This document shows, in pieces, positions 25,152 through 34,179 of a stretch of 52,957 nucleotides of DNA. The notes beneath the pieces were generated by a model. That model saw nothing but the letters and a program-made list of their open reading frames with translations. It did no database searches and had not been told where the DNA came from. Made by a program: the position numbers and the translations under genes. This DNA is from Pontibacter harenae (GTDB lineage Bacteria; Bacteroidota; Bacteroidia; Cytophagales; Hymenobacteraceae): positions 1-52,957 of the forward strand of contig NZ_JAJJWH010000027.1 in NCBI RefSeq assembly GCF_020907245.1. The letters are read 5' to 3'. Numbering within the stretch: position 1 is the stretch's first letter; the number at the start of each line of letters is the position of its first letter.

Positions 25152-26939
25152 GTGCATCATGGCACCATAACTAAACTAATCAATGCATTCAAAAAGATAA
25201 AATTGGCTAAAGCAAGATTATCCAAGGTAGTACGAAACCACATTCACTTGCTCTTGTTGCTGCTAATTTCGTGTCAGACAGCTTTTGGGCAACCTTCTAA
25301 AAAAGTTAGGCAGGATATTCAGCAGTATTTTGTTCCGATCGGTGGAGCTGCTCAGGTTCTGCCTTCAGCTGTTATGGAAAAGCTCAAAGGGAAGCGAATT
25401 GTGGGACTAGGGGAAGCCACACACGGCACAGCGGAGTTTGAACAGCTTTTCTCCCGCCTGTCCAAGAGCTTGATTCTCGAGCAGGGCTTTAATGTGGTGG
25501 TACTTGCCGAGGCTAACTTCTACGACACACGCGCCTTGAATGACTATATTGTGCATGGGAAAGGCGATGCGGAAACGGCTATACGGTACATGCGCCACAG
25601 CCCTGCTGCCTTTGTGGAGGAAGAGTTCAGGGAACTGGCCGAATGGATACGCGTCTGCAATGAAAGCAGACCAGCGGAAGAAAGAGTGTGGATGCTTGGT
25701 GTTGACGCCATGTCTCCTCGTGGGGCAGCCTACGATGCGCTGCGGCTTTGCCAAGAGCTGAACGTTGAGCTGCCGGAGGAGGTCCGGCAGTATCTTACGG
25801 AGCTTACCGCTCTCCCGGAGCCAATGTTTGAATCCTTCGCTAGCAGAATCACTCTGTCTTCAGCACTCGCCAAGGTGGCCGTGCTGCGGCAGGCACTGCA
25901 ACAGGCAGAATATGGGGGTAAACTAAGCGATGAGCAGCGGTGGCTTCTCCAGAGCACTGTCACGCTGGAGCACGCCATTTGCTTTCTGTCTGACCACTAC
26001 CTCCACAAGAAGTGGTCAGACAGGCAGTTCCGAGATGAGGCCATGCTGGCCAATATCCAATGGGTTGAGAAAACTAGGCCGGGTGCAAAGATGGTAGTGT
26101 ACGCCCATAATGCGCACCTGGAGAAGAATGTTGGCTATAAACTCACCCAGTCTTATAAAGCAAGATTAGGGAAGCTATTGCACAACACATATGGTGAAGA
26201 TTTCTACGCCATATGCACTGAAGTGAAGTCTGGCACCTACTGGGCGGGAAACGACGACGGAGAGGTAAGTGTCCCAGAGAAAACAAGTAAAATAGGGCAA
26301 GTAGTGGGTACTGTAGTGGATGCTCCTATCGGGCTGCTGGAGCTAAACGCCACCCCAAGCCTTACCAAATACTTTAACAGTCCTTTGACCATGACCTTTG
26401 GTGTTTTGCTGGGTTCAAACAATTCACCAACTGGGACGGTAAACTTGGCCACTGCCTTTGACGCCCTGCTCTACGTGCGGGAGTCAACTCCGAAACTACG
26501 CACCAAACCCGAAACGGAGCTGAAGCAGTTCTCGCTTAACCTCAACCTAAGCCCTGAACTTGTAAAAAGCGCTGGCAAACAGGGCAAGCTGATGGTGAAC
26601 CTGAACAGCACCCTTGCCACAATCGGGACCTCCCTTTCAAATGAGGGCGCTTTCCTGGGCCTGCTGTTTGTGGACGGCCAAAAAAACGTGGTGGGGTATC
26701 GCGCCGTGCAGCTGACCGGGAATAGTGGTCTGCTGCAGACCTTCCCGCTGCCTGCCAGAACAGAGAATGTGCTGCTGACGGTCTCGGGCAACAATGTCAA
26801 AGACCTGACCATAGAGCATCTAGCTGTAAATGGCATAGATATTACCTTAGAAGAATTTAAATACTTTGGCGAGGGGTATAGTAGTACCACTGAAAAAAGC
26901 AGGCTCACTCTAAAGGAAACAGCAAAAGGCAGTAGCTGA
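25152..26939 (+). CDS. Erythromycin esterase family protein with C-terminal beta domain
   Basis: 595 residues from a GTG (a TTG at 25203 is also possible). A long basic N-terminus is followed by a hydrophobic signal segment (LLLLLLISCQTAFG). The catalytic region (about residues 60-440) carries GLGEATHGTAEFEQL (His), VVLAEANFYDTR (Glu) and VYAHNAHLEKN (His), the conserved residues of the EreA/EreB superfamily. Ere enzymes open macrolide lactone rings, but many family members have unknown substrates. Residues 450-595 form a beta-rich domain not found in EreA. Export to the periplasm would be unusual for a resistance enzyme, so another substrate is possible. Confidence 0.85.
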   Translation: MHHGTITKLINAFKKIKLAKARLSKVVRNHIHLLLLLLISCQTAFGQPSKKVRQDIQQYFVPIGGAAQVLPSAVMEKLKGKRIVGLGEATHGTAEFEQLFSRLSKSLILEQGFNVVVLAEANFYDTRALNDYIVHGKGDAETAIRYMRHSPAAFVEEEFRELAEWIRVCNESRPAEERVWMLGVDAMSPRGAAYDALRLCQELNVELPEEVRQYLTELTALPEPMFESFASRITLSSALAKVAVLRQALQQAEYGGKLSDEQRWLLQSTVTLEHAICFLSDHYLHKKWSDRQFRDEAMLANIQWVEKTRPGAKMVVYAHNAHLEKNVGYKLTQSYKARLGKLLHNTYGEDFYAICTEVKSGTYWAGNDDGEVSVPEKTSKIGQVVGTVVDAPIGLLELNATPSLTKYFNSPLTMTFGVLLGSNNSPTGTVNLATAFDALLYVRESTPKLRTKPETELKQFSLNLNLSPELVKSAGKQGKLMVNLNSTLATIGTSLSNEGAFLGLLFVDGQKNVVGYRAVQLTGNSGLLQTFPLPARTENVLLTVSGNNVKDLTIEHLAVNGIDITLEEFKYFGEGYSSTTEKSRLTLKETAKGSS

Positions 26940-27057
26940 CCTATTCGGATCTGCTCGACTGGGGACTGGAACAGTCTCTGTCTTCAACGAAGCCACTGTA
27001 AGCTCCAGCGGAAAATATGCGCAATTGTAAAACTACATATCCTCAGCTAAACACAAG

Positions 27058-28355
27058 GTGAAAACAAACAGACTAACCAGGCAGCTCCCGCTTATGCTGC
27101 TGCTCTGCCTGTCCCTGCAGGGGTTTGGCCAGTCCGCAGACGAAAGGGTCGCTTATTTGCAGGCCAATGCGGTAGTGATCAGGAACATTGACCAGGACAC
27201 GAGAATTACTCGGACCTGAGTCCGCTAAAGGCTGCACTGAAAGACAAGGTTGTTGTGGGCCTTGGAGAGCAGACACACTACGACGGGCAGACTTTCAAAG
27301 CAAAGACAAGGCTGATCAAGTTCCTGCACCAGGAGCTCGGCTACAGCGTGCTTGCCTTCGAGAGCGGCTTCTATGACTGTTATAAAGCATGGCAGCAGAT
27401 ACAGGAGGGAAGTCCAGCCATAGAGGCGGCCAGAAAATCCATCTACCCTTTCTGGGTGTCTGAGGAGACGGAAGAGCTTTTCCGTTACATCGACAGGCAA
27501 AAAGACACAGAGCACCCCTTGATCATAGCCGGGGTCGACTGCAAGTTCTCCAGCATTTATTCCAAGGATAACCTACTCCCAGACTTCGAGGCGTTCCTGC
27601 AAAAGTCTGGATCCACAGTACTAGGAGACACTACGGAGTGGGGTAAGTTCAGGATGGCCCTTAAAAACGCCGTCGCCTATTCAGACTACCTGAACAAGCT
27701 GGGTGAGGCAGACACGCTTGTCCTGCACAACACGCTAGCCAGCGTACTGGTAGAGCTCGACGATAGGGAAGAGGCCCAGCGAGCGCCGGCGCAAGAGATT
27801 CTTTTCTGGCAGCAGTTCTGCCGCAGCACGCTCACAGAGGCAAGAAAGAGGTTCACAAAAGCAGAGGTGCGAGACGCGCAGATGGGGGAGAACCTGGTGT
27901 TCCTGCAACGGGAGTTGTACAGGGATAAGAAAATAATAGTCTGGACCGCCTCTTCCCATCTCACTTACAGCGGCAAAAACATAGAGCGCGAGTTCTACCA
28001 AAACAACCTGAGGCTGGGGGATTACATCAAGAGAGCCTACGGTGACGCTTACTACAACATCGGCTTCACCGGCTACAAAGGCAATATCGGCAAACTGCTC
28101 TTCTTCCACCTGATCAACGTGAAGAAGCACAAGGACAATAGTATAGAGTATGCTCTGGGGAAGACAGGCCAGTCTTACCTGTTTCTGGACCTCAACAAGC
28201 CAGGCCTGCCGCAGTGGCTGCAGGAGCCCCTGGTGGCACGTCCCTTCGGCTACAGGGAAGTGCGCATGCGGCTGCCGCAAGTCATGGACGGCTTGTTCTA
28301 CACCCGGGAAATCTTCGAGCGGAAGCCTGTGCCAGGTCCCAAAAATAATTTGTAA
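27058..28355 (+). pseudogene. Second erythromycin esterase family gene, broken by one frameshift
   Basis: Starts with GTG at 27058 and a signal peptide (QLPLMLLLCLSLQGFGQ), reads in frame to about 27200 and hits TGA at 27217-27219. The downstream frame (from ENYSDLSPLKAALKDK at 27201 onward) continues with the catalytic motifs GLGEQTHYDGQTF and LAFESGFYDCYKAW and ends at 28355; WTASSHLTYSGKN holds the third site. One base appears to have been lost near 27190-27201. Apart from that the gene reads intact, so it could be recent decay or a sequencing error. It is about 118 bp downstream of the first erythromycin-esterase-like gene. Confidence 0.8.
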
Positions 28356-28386
28356 CTTAACTTAACTTAAAAAGACCACCGTTCTT

Positions 28387-28920
28387 ATGAAAACAAAACT
28401 GACTTTGCTCTGCCTTCTTTCTTTGGCCTCTTATACCAAGGGGCTCTGCCAGAAGGCAAACCCAAACCACCTCGAGGTGATGACAGTTACCAAAGACGTC
28501 GTTGCTGTGGACATGTACGACCCAGAATGCATCCACGTGGTGGACGGCCTGATCACTTCCTATACAGACGTTGTCCCCCGACAGGAGCTGGCGCACTTTG
28601 AGCAGGCGGCAAGCGAAGAGAAGCTGGCAAAGCTCGGGTTTACGGGGAAGCAGTGCGCGATGGTGAAGTCATCGGCTGACCTGGACATTGAGAACTACGT
28701 CTACAGGCAGGTGCACAGTCAGGTGCAGCAAGTTGGCACGCAGTACAAGTTGCCCATAGCTATCAATGGCCAGCTGACCTCCACCTATGCTGAGCGGCGT
28801 AGCCAACTTGCTAGTTTAAAGCAGGAGCAAATAAAAAAAATACTGTTTCTGGACAAAGCGAAGGCACAGGCAAAGTACGGAGACAAAGTGATTTTCGGCT
28901 TGATTGAGGTTACACTCTAG
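28387..28920 (+). CDS. Secreted protein with plug-like C-terminal domain, unknown function
   Basis: 177 residues, signal peptide MKTKLTLLCLLSLASYTKGLC. The mature part has a repeat-like layout: VDGLITSYTDVVPRQEL, then a second half YKLPIAINGQLTSTYAE with KQEQIKKILFLDKAKAQAKYG and FGLIEVTL. The second half resembles the TonB plug pattern (N-G-x-x ... I-x-x-I-x-V-L-K-x-x-x-A-x-x-x-Y-G). I would describe it only as an exported protein with a plug-like fold. It is separated by 31 bp from the gene before it, so it is probably in the same operon. Confidence 0.7.
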   Translation: MKTKLTLLCLLSLASYTKGLCQKANPNHLEVMTVTKDVVAVDMYDPECIHVVDGLITSYTDVVPRQELAHFEQAASEEKLAKLGFTGKQCAMVKSSADLDIENYVYRQVHSQVQQVGTQYKLPIAINGQLTSTYAERRSQLASLKQEQIKKILFLDKAKAQAKYGDKVIFGLIEVTL

Positions 28921-28933
28921 AAGGAAATCCTTT

Positions 28934-29044
28934 GCCCAACCACGTGTAAGCTCCATGCTTCGGCTACGCCTTGCACATCGTCTACACGAATACCGTTACC
29001 CCCTTTCGCATTTGTATCAGAAAACCCTCTATTTTTGGGAAATA
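28934..29044 (+). repeat. attC-like hairpin and 3' terminus T5
   Basis: Left core GCCCAAC (fits RYYYAAC) at 28934, stem CGTGTA (28943-28948) / TACACG (28983-28988), core CGTTACC, then the 25-bp string shared with 24607-24631 and a tail (AAAACCCTCTATTTTTGGGAA) that parallels the TCTCATTTAACCCTC tails of T3 and T4. It closes the erythromycin-esterase-family unit. Confidence 0.65.
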
Positions 29045-29102
29045 GCAACAAAAGACAACCTGAAACAACGCGCTGTGACGTTTGGCAGATTTGATGAGTC
29101 CG

Positions 29103-29244
29103 AAAGGCTGCCAGGGGTGGTGAAGTTCCTAGATATTTGCTATATTGAAATATGGATTTGATCATTTCCACATGCGCAAAGGCACTTCAAAATGCAGGAA
29201 ATTCGGCCATGAGCTGTTTCGTACATAGTGCGAAAGCGTAGGTG
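29103..29244 (+). repeat. R1 repeat, right copy (upstream of Crp/Fnr-M20 pair)
   Basis: Inverted copy of 13483-13619. It lies immediately after terminus T5 and 270 bp before the Crp/Fnr start, so it marks the 5' boundary of the next unit. With its partner it brackets 15.5 kb including the plasmid core. Confidence 0.88.
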
Positions 29245-29513
29245 CTACATAGGCAACAACATGATGCAACGCGGCTTGTACTGTGTCCGGATGGCTATCT
29301 GCTGAACATAAAGAACTGTTACAAGAGAAGTACTCCTCAAAGGCTGAAATCGGGGCAGATCTAGTACTTTCACAGGAGCAGAGACTGCCGGAATACTTTA
29401 CACTGACTGAACATGTGATATGTTCAGCAGTCAGATGCTGCTTATCCAACCCCTGTTTAGGGCGGCTAATCGGAATGATTACTTATATCCAGTGGATGGC
29501 AACAAGACAGAAA

Positions 29514-30104
29514 ATGACTCAAGCAATAAAAGGGTATTTCGATTTGTATCTAAAGCAGTTGAATTACTCTACAGCAGAGGAAAAGGAGTTTATCAGAGGA
29601 AACCTTTCGTTAGAACCGTTCAATAAGGGGGATTTCTATTTGAAAAGCGGCGAAATTCAAACAAATATAGGGTTTGTCTGTGAGGGTCTTATCAGGAGAT
29701 ATTACATAAATGAAAAGGGAAACGAAATCACTACAGGATTTACAAAAGAAAAAGAATATGTCACTGATTACCCATCTTTCGTCAGGCAAATACCTACAAA
29801 GTACTACTTGCAATTCTTAGAGCCAACCACGGTAGTCCAACTTCCCTATACAACAATAATAGAGAGCTATGAAAAATTCAAAAACAGCGAAATGCAAGGT
29901 AGGCTGATTGCAGAAAAGGTCTTAACCATTTTGAGCGACAGAGTTGAGAGTTTCTTATTTAACACGGCAGAAGAAAGGTACCTGAAGTTTATGAACGAAA
30001 ACCCAGACCTTGCTCAGCGTGTAAGTTTAACGCATTTATCTTCATTTCTGGGTATAGAAAGGCAGTCGCTCAGTAGAATTAGAAATAGGATTGCCAAAAA
30101 ATGA
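29514..30104 (+). CDS. Crp/Fnr family transcription regulator
   Basis: 196 residues from the ATG at 29514 (a longer frame begins at 29283, but MTQAIKGYFDLYLKQLNYS is the family-like start). Residues 20-120 form a cyclic-nucleotide-binding-type beta-roll (PFNKGDFYLKSGEIQTNIGFVCEGLIRRYYINEKG), and the C-terminal LTHLSSFLGIERQSLSRIRNRI is a winged helix-turn-helix. This subgroup is common in Bacteroidota and often lacks known ligand residues. It probably regulates the M20 gene 76 bp downstream. Confidence 0.85.
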   Translation: MTQAIKGYFDLYLKQLNYSTAEEKEFIRGNLSLEPFNKGDFYLKSGEIQTNIGFVCEGLIRRYYINEKGNEITTGFTKEKEYVTDYPSFVRQIPTKYYLQFLEPTTVVQLPYTTIIESYEKFKNSEMQGRLIAEKVLTILSDRVESFLFNTAEERYLKFMNENPDLAQRVSLTHLSSFLGIERQSLSRIRNRIAKK

Positions 30105-30180
30105 TTTTGTCACAAATGTGTCAGGGCTCTATTGGTTTTGAACCACATCTTTGCGGAAGACAAAGTTAAATGACTTAGAA

Positions 30181-31476
30181 ATGAAAAACAGCAGCAAAAT
30201 CAAAAAAGCAGCATTGACTATACAATTCATCATGCTGTCCTTAACGATTCTTGGACAAACTACTCAAACAGATATATCTCACCTAAAAATACAGCAACAA
30301 ACCGATCACATATTCGACAGCCTGGTAAACTTGCGAAGAGACTTGCACAGGCATCCTGAATTAACCGAGCAAGAGGAAAGGACATCAAAAAAAATAGCGG
30401 AATATCTAAAATCTTTAGGCGTAGAGGTTCATACTGGGATTGGCGGGTATGGCGTGGTTGGAATATTAAGAACCAACAAAAAGGGGAAACGCATTGCCTG
30501 GAGGGCTGATATTGATGCCCTCGCATCCAACCATCCTGACGCGGTGAGTTTTCCTTCAGAGAATGAAGGTGTACGTCATATATGCGGGCATGATGTACAT
30601 ACGACTATCGCACTTGGAATAGCAAATGTGCTTTCACGTGTAAAAGAAGATCTTTCCGGGACGGTTTATTTCATATTTCAACCTGCAGAAGAAAACCTGA
30701 AAGGTGCAAAAGCGATGATTGGTGACGGATTGTTTGATATAATCAATCCAGAAGAGATCTATGCCTTGCATATTGCACCTATGCCTGAGGGGATTGTAAC
30801 TACCAAAGCGAATAACCTTTACGCGGATTACAGACAGATTGAGATTGCGTTTAAAAATAAAACAAATAAAGACGCACTTATAGATTACATAAAAGAGCTT
30901 CTTTTGAATCTTCAAAATGTGGCACTTGGTGGTGAGTTTTGGGATAACAGAAACCTACTTGACCCTAATGTTGGGCTGGGAAATCCAAACACTATCTTCA
31001 AAGATTATATTACGGTCAGCCCTAATATAGAAATCATAGAAAGCGATAAAGAATTTTTCGTAAAAGCCTATCTAAGCTCTGAAAAGCATAATCAATTAGA
31101 CTCTATTCTATCGGAGATAAAATCAACCATCAAACAATCTGAGTTTGCAGGAGAATTCATCAAAATAGAATTTCACAGAGAGACAGCACTTGTGATGAAT
31201 GATGAGAATTTAACCTCTTTGACTATGTCAGCACTGGATAGAGTGTACAATAACAAACAAGTGCTGCCTTTGTATGGAGCAATTCCTGACGGTAGGAGTG
31301 ATGATTTTTCATTTTTTCAAAAGAAAATCCCGGGAGTATACTATTTGCTTGGCGCTTCCGATTTTGAAAAGGGAATTATCTCAATGCCTCATTCACCTAA
31401 TTTTGAAGTTGATGAGAATAGCATAAGAACAGGAGTGAAATACTTTTCATCACTAATAATAGAAAGGCTAAAATAA
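30181..31476 (+). CDS. M20 family amidohydrolase (secreted)
   Basis: 431 residues from MKNSSKIKK (30181). Signal peptide (ALTIQFIMLSLTILGQ). LRRDLHRHPELTEQEERTSK and WRADIDALASNHPDAVSF are the amidohydrolase signatures; metal ligands are expected in HICGHDVHTTIALG (Cys/His) and the Glu pair FQPAEENLKGAKAMI. These enzymes hydrolyse N-acyl or N-carbamoyl amino acids or small peptides with one metal pair. The dimerisation domain is somewhat degenerate around residues 230-320. It is probably under the control of the Crp/Fnr gene before it. Confidence 0.85.
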   Translation: MKNSSKIKKAALTIQFIMLSLTILGQTTQTDISHLKIQQQTDHIFDSLVNLRRDLHRHPELTEQEERTSKKIAEYLKSLGVEVHTGIGGYGVVGILRTNKKGKRIAWRADIDALASNHPDAVSFPSENEGVRHICGHDVHTTIALGIANVLSRVKEDLSGTVYFIFQPAEENLKGAKAMIGDGLFDIINPEEIYALHIAPMPEGIVTTKANNLYADYRQIEIAFKNKTNKDALIDYIKELLLNLQNVALGGEFWDNRNLLDPNVGLGNPNTIFKDYITVSPNIEIIESDKEFFVKAYLSSEKHNQLDSILSEIKSTIKQSEFAGEFIKIEFHRETALVMNDENLTSLTMSALDRVYNNKQVLPLYGAIPDGRSDDFSFFQKKIPGVYYLLGASDFEKGIISMPHSPNFEVDENSIRTGVKYFSSLIIERLK

Positions 31477-31633
31477 GAAAGCCTGGTGCCGGCAGCGCAT
31501 GAAAACAACAGTTCGATTTGTGCTGCAAGGGAAGTTACGTGTATTCTATGATGTGAATGTTTACCTGAAAAAATTGCGTATCTAAGTCCCCACTGTTCTT
31601 TTGAGCGAGACGTCACTTATCATTATAGAGCTT

Positions 31634-31668
31634 ACAAGGCCGGCTCCTGTTCATGGGAGCCGGCCTTG
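31634..31668. terminator. Terminator after the M20 gene
   Basis: AAGGCCGGCTCC / GGAGCCGGCCTT stem (12 bp perfect) with a short loop, followed by GTCAATG; the T-run is missing, so the strength is uncertain. Confidence 0.65.
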
Positions 31669-31679
31669 TCAATGTTTAC

Positions 31680-31725
31680 ATTTGTTTGTACCTGAATCTC
31701 ATTTAACCCTCCTTTTTCCGAGACA
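31680..31725 (+). repeat. Cargo-unit 3' terminus T3
   Basis: ACATTTGTTTGTACCTGAA then TCTCATTTAACCCTCC and CTTTTTCCGAGAC, matching T4 at 34826-34877 and, inverted, T1 and T2. Marks the downstream end of the Crp/Fnr-M20 unit. Confidence 0.7.
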
Positions 31726-31953
31726 ACAGATAGCAACTACCACAATTGCTGGTTTTTGCTAAATGGGCAACATTATTCAACAACATGAGGCAACGTAAAG
31801 CAACTCCGGTTTTCACGCTGCCTTTAACCTGCTAAACATAAAAGCAGTTATGGGGAAACCGCCTTTCCTGCCTCCTGGAGGGGGTGCGGCTTTTGGTACT
31901 TTCACGGGAGCAGCAACACTTAGCAGGTTGCTTCCTATTGCTCTGGATAGATC

Positions 31954-32036
31954 GTATATTCGGCAGTCAAGTTCCGGTTATCGGTCGTTTTCGACTAATA
32001 ACCGGAACTTGACTGCCGAATATACCATAGTTGGCA
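31954..32036 (+). repeat. Palindromic 5' element E (upstream of the 32057 gene)
   Basis: Perfect 28-bp arms 31954-31981 and 31998-32025 (GTATATTCGGCAGTCAAG at one end) and core GTTGGCA at 32030-32036; the start codon lies 20 bp on. Same family as element D. Confidence 0.88.
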
Positions 32037-32056
32037 ATAATATAAACTCAACCTAA

Positions 32057-32473
32057 ATGAAAAGAATATATTTCGATAATATGAGAAATGGAATTTGGAT
32101 TTCCATCTTAATCCTTGCTCTAATTTTTATACTGATAGGAACCTTCGAGGTTTTCGAATTTGAAAACCCAATAATGAATAAGTGGATCAGTGCTATCGGA
32201 TGTTTACTTCAAGTAGTTTATTTTACACGGATATTTTGGAATAAGAATTATTTTCAATGGAATAAAAAAGGAGCATATATCCGAATTAATTCCTTTGTAG
32301 GAAAAACATTGAGATTTGATGAAATTAAAACGACTGAACTGAATGAAAAAAAGTTGACAATAACGAAAGACAATGGAAATAAAGTTACGTTCGACTTAAA
32401 TGATATAGCGGAATCTGATACTCAAAAAGTAAATGAAATAATAGTGAAAAATACTATTGCCAACAACTTATAA
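32057..32473 (+). CDS. Small membrane protein, PH-like C-terminal part
   Basis: 138 residues. Two transmembrane segments: about 13-30 (ISILILALIFILIGTF) and 45-60 (AIGCLLQVVYFTRIF). Residues 65-138 (YFQWNKKGAYIRINSF then GKTLRFDEIKTTELNEKKLT) look like a PH-like beta-barrel of the kind in small bacterial membrane proteins. Function unknown. AT-rich cassette-type gene; cores GTTGGCA at 32030 and CGTTGCC at 32579 flank it. Confidence 0.7.
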   Translation: MKRIYFDNMRNGIWISILILALIFILIGTFEVFEFENPIMNKWISAIGCLLQVVYFTRIFWNKNYFQWNKKGAYIRINSFVGKTLRFDEIKTTELNEKKLTITKDNGNKVTFDLNDIAESDTQKVNEIIVKNTIANNL

Positions 32474-32585
32474 AAACAATGCTTAAATCAGTCTCAAATC
32501 GAGCTTCGTGTTCGTTTGCAGCGCTGATTGTCCTAAGGGCAATTACGCTTCGCCCGCTCGCACTATTTTTATACTAACCGTTGCC
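32470..32585 (+). repeat. attC-like region after the 32057 gene
   Basis: Arms TTATAAAAACA (32469-32479) and TATTTTTATAC (32564-32574), an internal imperfect hairpin and final core CGTTGCC (32579-32585). Shares its CGCCCGCTCGCAC block with the site at 24121-24133. Larger than the other sites, with a longer variable middle. Confidence 0.55.
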
Positions 32586-32743
32586 TCTCTATTAAACATA
32601 AATTCGCTTATCGGGATTTACAATTTAGCTTTTCTGAATTCATATATAATTTAGAAAATCCTGAGTATCTTTTATGGTGCAAGCTTCTATAGTGCCTGCT
32701 TCCTTTTTAAAGAACGTACTTTAGTTGATAATATCAGGCTGGT

Positions 32744-33352
32744 TCAATCTTCTTCAAACACCTCGATTTTCTTTAAATCATTTTCACTTTCGGCTAACTC
32801 TGCATCCCATTTGTGATATATTTTACCTGAAAACAAGATAACTAAAATGGAGATAAGCAGGACTACAGAAAAGAAAGTGATAAAATTTGCTGGATCAGTA
32901 TAAATAGATAGACGAAAGCGTTGTTTTAAGATGATAGGTGTTAAGGTTACAATCCATACCAGGACAATGGCTGCATCGTATTTGCCCATTTTGGCTGTAT
33001 GCATTCTGAATTGGGAAATGCACTTTTGTAAAGTCAGGGTATCCATACTATTAAAATCAGGTTGTTTCAACGACCGGTGTTGAATAAATGAAAACAGCAT
33101 GGCCGCTGCTCCTATAAAAGCCGGGATACTGTAGGCCAGTTCATCTATCATGGTATAGGCAAACCAAACGGAAACACCCATATACAGAAGCGCTAAGTTG
33201 CGTCCTATAATAGAGATTCCCAGCAAAGCAGTAAACCGGCTTTGCGACTTTTGAATGATTAAATCGTGGATGTGTCTTTCATTAAGTGTCAACCTGCTTT
33301 CGATTTGTTTTTTTCCTTTATTCCAGGTGTCTTTCAAGTCATCTAATTCCAT
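32744..33352 (-). CDS. Membrane protein, probable anti-sigma-type partner
   Basis: 202 residues. MELDDLKDTWNKGKKQIESR is the N-terminal cytoplasmic part, followed by four transmembrane segments (about 45-62, 70-90, 120-140 and 155-172). The start overlaps the stop of the ECF sigma gene by 10 bp (stop at 33343, start at 33352), so translation is coupled. Proteins of this kind encoded right after an ECF sigma factor are usually its membrane anti-sigma factor; no zinc anti-sigma motif is visible, so this is inference from position and topology. Confidence 0.7.
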   Translation of the reverse strand: MELDDLKDTWNKGKKQIESRLTLNERHIHDLIIQKSQSRFTALLGISIIGRNLALLYMGVSVWFAYTMIDELAYSIPAFIGAAAMLFSFIQHRSLKQPDFNSMDTLTLQKCISQFRMHTAKMGKYDAAIVLVWIVTLTPIILKQRFRLSIYTDPANFITFFSVVLLISILVILFSGKIYHKWDAELAESENDLKKIEVFEED

Positions 33353-33870
33353 ATGCTGTCTTGCTTTAAGTGATTAAAGTATTCTTTTAGCTTTTTCTTA
33401 AGCCGATTGATTTTGGTACCCACGTTGCTCTCTGTGATACCCACGATTTCAGCAATCTCTTTGTAGCTCAGGTCCTCTAAGTAGAGAATCAGTATTTCTC
33501 TATTGAACTCATCCTGCTGATTAATGAAATCATGTAGTAAAACATGGTTTGCGTTAAGGTCTTCTTTTGGGTCCCCAAAATCTGTTTCATTGAAAATGGA
33601 AACGCTGAGCGAGGATGTTTTGGCTTTTCGTAGGGCATCTTTTCGATAAAAGGAAACCGAGACATTGAAAGCCACTTTGTAAATCCAGGTTGATAATTTA
33701 ATGTCTCCGGAAAAGGTTTGCAGGGATTTCCATAGATTGATTATAATTTCCTGCTCTAGGTCCTTGCGGTCTTCTTCATCTTTACAATAGGTATTTATTA
33801 TCTTAAATAAAATGCCCCTATTCTCTTTTAGAATCTGAACAAACTGTTCTGTAGCAATAGGAGTCCGCAT
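33343..33870 (-). CDS. ECF-family RNA polymerase sigma factor
   Basis: 175 residues from MRTPIATEQF (33870); the frame continues upstream to 33972 but the shorter start fits family length. Region 2: EQEIIINLWKSLQTFSGDIKLSTWIYKVAFNVSVSFYRK; region 4: EFNREILILYLEDLSYKEIAEIVGITESNVGTKINRLKKKLKEY with its helix-turn-helix. Directs transcription of a small set of genes, perhaps its own operon. Not the FecI-type that precedes SusC/SusD loci. Confidence 0.9.
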   Translation of the reverse strand: MRTPIATEQFVQILKENRGILFKIINTYCKDEEDRKDLEQEIIINLWKSLQTFSGDIKLSTWIYKVAFNVSVSFYRKDALRKAKTSSLSVSIFNETDFGDPKEDLNANHVLLHDFINQQDEFNREILILYLEDLSYKEIAEIVGITESNVGTKINRLKKKLKEYFNHLKQDSIWN

Positions 33871-34013
33871 GTTCAAATTTAGATTTTGTAAATTAGTCGC
33901 AAGGTCCTCCAAAAAATCACACTCCAAGGAATATTTATTTTTGTGTCTTAAATAAATAAGAGGCAGATGCATGTTTTAGGCCGAGGTATGCTGGTGAATT
34001 TGCCTTAAAAAAC

Positions 34014-34155
34014 GGCCGTTTTATGAGATTGGAAAATTCGGGAGAGGATCCAGCAGTTAAAAGTTTAATATATAGTATATTCGTTAATCCAGTTACGATT
34101 ATTTGTCAAAAACGACAATAAACTGTATGTCATTCTGTATATCCGCAAGTTAGTG
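34014..34155 (+). repeat. 5' element C (upstream of the CrtO-like gene)
   Basis: CCGTTTTATGAGATTGG, TATAGTATATTCGTTAA, hairpin (TACGATTATTTGTC / GACAATAAACTGTA), TATATCCGCAA, core GTTAGTG at 34149-34155; start codon 25 bp on. Same unit as elements A and B. Confidence 0.88.
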
Positions 34156-34179
34156 GGAACTGTAAATATTAAATAAGCT

